DNA from: Poriferisocius sp965200775 | Lineage (GTDB): Bacteria > Actinomycetota > Acidimicrobiia > Acidimicrobiales > Bin134 | Reading direction: 5' to 3' | NCBI GenBank assembly: GCA_965200775.1 | Contig: OZ241383.1 | Coordinates: forward strand, 434,001-498,000 | DNA: 64,000 nucleotides | In this document: piece after piece, positions 61,067 through 64,000 of the stretch | Position numbering within the stretch: position 1 is the first letter of the stretch | Layout: each line of letters opens with the position of its first letter | Notes under the pieces: model-generated | Told to the model about the DNA's origin: nothing | The model's input: only the letters and a program-made list of their open reading frames with translations | Database searches by the model: none | Translations under genes and position numbers: made by a program

Positions 61067-61459
61067 CCTCGAAAAACCTGTCTTCTTTCTTGATCGTGCC
61101 CTTGGTAGGTACGACGTTCCGGCCGCTATACGAGAACGGGGATACCAAGCAATCCCATGGCTGATGTCTACACCCATGGATCGGATCAGCGCACGGGTGA
61201 TCAAGATTGGATCTATAGAGCCGACCAAGAAGGTTGGGTGGCGCTGACCAAGGATTACTCAATCATCCGCGATCATGGGGACGCTCTTAGTGAGACAACT
61301 TTGAGAGTCTTCTGCTTGAACAACGCGCATTTGTCAGGAGCAGAGATGGCTGACCGAATCACGCGTCACTTAAACCGCATCGTTCAGCGAGCTTCAAGAC
61401 CTGGACCGTATGTGTACGTCATCACAAGAACAGGACTTGAACTGCGATGGAGCTCGTAG
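61035..61459 (+). pseudogene. VapC45-like toxin gene with a frameshift
   Basis: The first frame reads PVFFLDRALGRYDVPAAIRE, the opening of a VapC45/Mut7-C PIN-like domain with an acidic active-site residue. The rest, from ATG 61157, is in another frame: GDQDWIYRADQEGWVALTKD and HLNRIVQRASRPGPYVYVIT. The two join at CCC 61154-61156; one extra C would restore IPMADVYTHG. No slippery heptamer for programmed frameshifting is evident. Either the toxin is dead or one base is missing from the sequence. Confidence 0.72.
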
Positions 61460-61512
61460 GGTCAGACTAGGGATATAGCTCCTCTAAGTCTACAAGATTT
61501 CCTTGGCTAGAT

Positions 61513-61821
61513 TTGGCTGGTGCTGTAGAGCCTCAATTAGCTGGTCATATGTCATCATCTCTCGCTAGTCGGAGCGAGACCCTTGGAGCCATTGTCCGGT
61601 TCCACCCGGTATCGGAGACAAACGGCGTTCGATGCCGACGAGTTGCGACCATCGAGGAGATGCTCGAACAGCTTGCAGGGATGAACGCGGTGCCAATCAG
61701 CAGTCTTGTCTTGGAGAAGGCTGACTTGGAGTTTGGTCCAGGATGGAATCCGTCTGGGCAGCCACCGGAATGGGATTTCTGGTCGGGACACTTGGCCGAG
61801 GCGCTTCTCGAATTTCGATGA
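61513..61821 (+). pseudogene. Decayed fragment of a DUF4065 gene
   Basis: The frame contains ATIEEMLEQLAGMNAVPISS, matching MEDVLEQLAGMTAVQVSELS of the gene at 59081. At DNA level 61628-61700 aligns with 59398-59471, with a 1-bp deletion that breaks the frame upstream. Residues before the match are not conserved. Only the C-terminal part of the domain remains. Confidence 0.6.
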
Positions 61822-61829
61822 AGGCCGTC

Positions 61830-62744
61830 TTAGGTCACTCTTCGGGCACGGCGGAGGACTACCTCTGTGATCTCCTGCCCCATAACTCGATCCTCGTAAA
61901 AGTATGTCATCCAATTTACTAGAGCCCTCCACATATCGTCTTCTGAGAAGCCCTCCATACTGTTTTGTCTGAAGAAAGTACCTAGCTCATCAGAATTGAT
62001 GGATTCATCAACGGTGCCATCAAGCAAAGAGCCAACCTGAGGGATTCGCGCGAGTCTGTTCCGAATGTGCTCGTTGAACTCAGGCTCTGATTTTCCTGGC
62101 ATAATGTTTGCGTTGTAGATGTCCCGCAAGACAATGCGATCGCTTTCAACAAGGTGGACATCACCGGGATGCGAGTAGTGTTGCGAGTACAATGCAAAGG
62201 CACGTGCGGGTTTGAAGCTGAATGGAGTCCATTCAGCTTGGTGTACTACGGGAAGATCCAAGGATAACGAGTGCATCGCCACTGCACGTAGCTGATCAAC
62301 TATCTCTCTAGTAGCTGATACTTCTAGCTCTTCAATCTCCTTCAGGGTGCTAGCAATTCCTGGATCGTCAATCGAAACTTCAACCATTGCTTCTAGGTTG
62401 CTATATTGAGAATCCCCAAATCCGGCACCAGTTACATTGGCGGATCCAATCAAGCAACGGTCATCTGCACAAAATATCTTGGCATGAAGATTATGGACCA
62501 AAGCAAGATCGGCATTGCCTCTTTCTTCGATTAGGTCAATCACCTCTAAGTCTGACACTCTTTGGATTATGTCTTGCGGCAGCCATCTCGTCACGCAGTG
62601 CAAGTAAGTGCTATCAGACAGGATAGATGTGATGGAGCGCAGGGTCTTTTCTTTGATAAACGGTGCAATTATGATCGCACGGGCGGGGTGATCAGAGAAT
62701 AGAGCTCTGATTCGATCTCCAATGCGGTGTGGGTGCAGCTTCAT
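61830..62744 (-). CDS. PLD-superfamily nuclease-like protein
   Basis: A 304-residue protein with one HxKxxxxD motif: His87, Lys89, Asp94 in LHAKIFCADD, followed by GSANVTGAG, as in phospholipase-D-type nucleases that dimerise to form the active site. The C-terminal half is helical and of unknown fold. Its ATG overlaps the stop of the upstream GHKL gene (ATGA), so the two are one operon. The base composition is AT-rich compared with the rest of the window. A DNA-cleaving effector is plausible, by family. Confidence 0.75.
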   Translation of the reverse strand: MKLHPHRIGDRIRALFSDHPARAIIIAPFIKEKTLRSITSILSDSTYLHCVTRWLPQDIIQRVSDLEVIDLIEERGNADLALVHNLHAKIFCADDRCLIGSANVTGAGFGDSQYSNLEAMVEVSIDDPGIASTLKEIEELEVSATREIVDQLRAVAMHSLSLDLPVVHQAEWTPFSFKPARAFALYSQHYSHPGDVHLVESDRIVLRDIYNANIMPGKSEPEFNEHIRNRLARIPQVGSLLDGTVDESINSDELGTFFRQNSMEGFSEDDMWRALVNWMTYFYEDRVMGQEITEVVLRRARRVT

Positions 62745-64000
62745 ACTCGGTCTACATATTCCAGAGGTTCATCTTCTAGAGTGAAGAAGTCCTCAGCGTA
62801 TTTTCCCCATTCTCGCCGTGTCTTTTGTATTTGCCGTTTTGAACCATTGTATTGTTCATCTTCGTAACGGGCCCAGGAGTATAACAGTAAACGAAATGCT
62901 GCAGCCGATCTTTGCAAGCGTTCGGAGATGTCGTCAACATCCATCTCCTCTGTATCAAGGTGGAGTATATCATACAGTTCCCTGGAAACAGGATGGGAGG
63001 AGTTCAATACTACTTGAATAACACCAGGCAAACTTTCCACCCCAAAGAAACTCTCAGAATCCTGGTGGGCTTGAATCCACCGAACTTTGTCGCCAGCTTC
63101 TCTTGTTTCCACGACCAATCGAAGTGCTTCATCTACATTCAAACCTAAATTAAGCATAGACTTGACTTCATGAGACTGTCGTTCTTCTTCTGAAATGTCT
63201 TGTTCCATTACGTCAGACTGACCACGGTGTCCTTCATCAATGCGCCGTTCAATCTCTCCGGTGGCAAGTTGGTTTGCGGTATCTGATCCGTCGTCGCTGT
63301 GGCGCGAACCACGAGTCTGCTTATATAGCTTTACTTGGCGCCTAAGGTATTCGATTGCCTTGTGTACCTGTCCGTGGAGCTCCAACAGGTGAATGCGAGG
63401 ATCGCCGTCTGCTTCCATTCGATCCTTAACATCCTTATGGGTCTCCTCATCTTCAAGTCGTTCCCGCTCCCATTTGAAGTGGGCAATGCGTTGGAAGGTC
63501 ATTGCCCCCTGCTTATTGTTGGTGACTCCAAATATTTCATCGAGTGAGGGAGGAAAGTCTATCTCAACCTTCCACCACCGTTCTGTCGGGTCGTAGTCAT
63601 TTGCCCATCCTTGATCGATCTCGATCTCTCTGTGGGCCCGCATAACTGATACCCCAAGATTGTTGGCCGCGTGCTTGCCCCACGGTGTTCGCCCCGCATC
63701 TCCACCGGCAAAATTGCTCGGCCATTCGGCTTCTATGTGCTTGGAATCTCGAACGTGTGGTCTGGAGTGGCTTGCTCGGATTCGCACACTATGCATTTCA
63801 CCCTTATGAGGAACATCAAGAACTATTGGTCCTGTGGGCAATTCTCGAAACATTGGTGGAGGTCCGAAGTCTTCGGGGCAAGAAGTCCCGCTCATCAAAT
63901 AGAGAGGGTCGTTAGGCCTAACCTGGATTATGCTATTGGCATCCACTGAGCACTCTTCTCCATCTGTGGATATTTCCATTGGTATACAGATGATCTTGCG
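62741..64000 (-). CDS. GHKL (MORC/Hsp90-like) ATPase, C-terminal part
   Basis: The frame is open to the window edge, so the N-terminus, where the Bergerat ATP site should lie, is missing. Visible features start with GKHAANNLGVSVMRAHREIE. YDPTERWWKVEIDFPPSLDE and IFGVTNNKQG follow; this block resembles the second (transducer) domain of bacterial MORC/MutL-like GHKL ATPases, with the Lys of NNKQ a candidate ATP-contacting residue. A long Glu/Arg-rich helical region follows. The assignment rests on pattern memory. It overlaps the PLD gene downstream. Confidence 0.6.
   Translation of the reverse strand, partial: RKIICIPMEISTDGEECSVDANSIIQVRPNDPLYLMSGTSCPEDFGPPPMFRELPTGPIVLDVPHKGEMHSVRIRASHSRPHVRDSKHIEAEWPSNFAGGDAGRTPWGKHAANNLGVSVMRAHREIEIDQGWANDYDPTERWWKVEIDFPPSLDEIFGVTNNKQGAMTFQRIAHFKWERERLEDEETHKDVKDRMEADGDPRIHLLELHGQVHKAIEYLRRQVKLYKQTRGSRHSDDGSDTANQLATGEIERRIDEGHRGQSDVMEQDISEEERQSHEVKSMLNLGLNVDEALRLVVETREAGDKVRWIQAHQDSESFFGVESLPGVIQVVLNSSHPVSRELYDILHLDTEEMDVDDISERLQRSAAAFRLLLYSWARYEDEQYNGSKRQIQKTRREWGKYAEDFFTLEDEPLEYVDRV

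Noticed and set aside
61035..61247. Programmed -1 frameshifting in the VapC45-like gene
   Set aside because: No slippery heptamer or clear downstream structure at the join; decay or a sequence error is simpler.

Overview
The window is a contiguous piece of a GC-rich bacterial chromosome. Housekeeping gene order points to the phylum Actinomycetota: rho-rpmE-prfA-prmC-tsaC-wecA-atp operon-murA, pyrR-pyrB-pyrC-carA-carB-pyrF-mihF-gmk-rpoZ-coaBC-metK-priA, and fmt-rsmB-ribD. An actinobacterial mihF, an Asp-type MurA and many apparently leaderless genes agree with this. By inference the class is Acidimicrobiia or a close relative; no rRNA or tRNA gene is present to confirm it.

Layout. Positions 1-7.4 kb hold the end of rho, rpmE, prfA, prmC, tsaC, rpiB, glyA and a WecA-type lipid-linked sugar transferase. 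Positions 7.5-15 kb hold a complete F1Fo ATP synthase operon (two small assembly-type proteins, then B-E-F-H-A-G-D-C). Positions 15-24.5 kb are mixed metabolism and envelope genes: hydrolase, SDR, glpX, MFS transporter, murA, NifU-domain protein, rhomboid protease, SRPBCC protein and a DUF1214-like protein. Positions 24.5-27.9 kb form an accessory pocket with a frameshifted DUF222/HNH gene, two repeats carrying perfect DnaA-box sequences, an RCC1-like repeat protein and a PIN-domain remnant. Positions 27.9-38.2 kb hold efp, nusB and the whole pyrimidine operon behind a PyrR-type attenuator. Positions 38.2-52.7 kb continue with mihF, gmk, rpoZ, coaBC, metK, priA, def, fmt, rsmB, mogA, ribD, hisG, infC-rpmI-rplT and a SpoU methyltransferase. 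Positions 52.7-59 kb hold a Rieske oxygenase and an apparent cation-transport group (pore-loop membrane protein, flavin oxidoreductase, MgtE-like transporter, PhoU/RCK_C regulator).

From 59 kb to the right edge the window is an accessory island. The 3' end of the PhoU/RCK_C gene is duplicated exactly 1020 bp downstream, flanking a DUF4065 (Panacea/SocA-like) gene. Toxin-antitoxin genes follow, including a VapB45/VapC45-like pair whose toxin is frameshifted. The last 2.2 kb are visibly AT-richer (28 G/C in 62641-62700, against 44 in 33181-33240, hand counts). They carry two overlapping minus-strand genes: a PLD-family nuclease and a GHKL/MORC-like ATPase that runs off the window. This pair is the best candidate for an uncharacterised defence system.

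A recurring signal is a -10-like hexamer (TAnnnT or one mismatch) ending exactly 7 nt before the start codon in thirteen genes, the geometry expected of leaderless transcripts. infC, gmk and perhaps the SpoU gene lack an ATG, GTG or TTG that would include their conserved N-termini. Two accessory genes carry single-base frameshifts at short homopolymers, so assembly error cannot be excluded for them.
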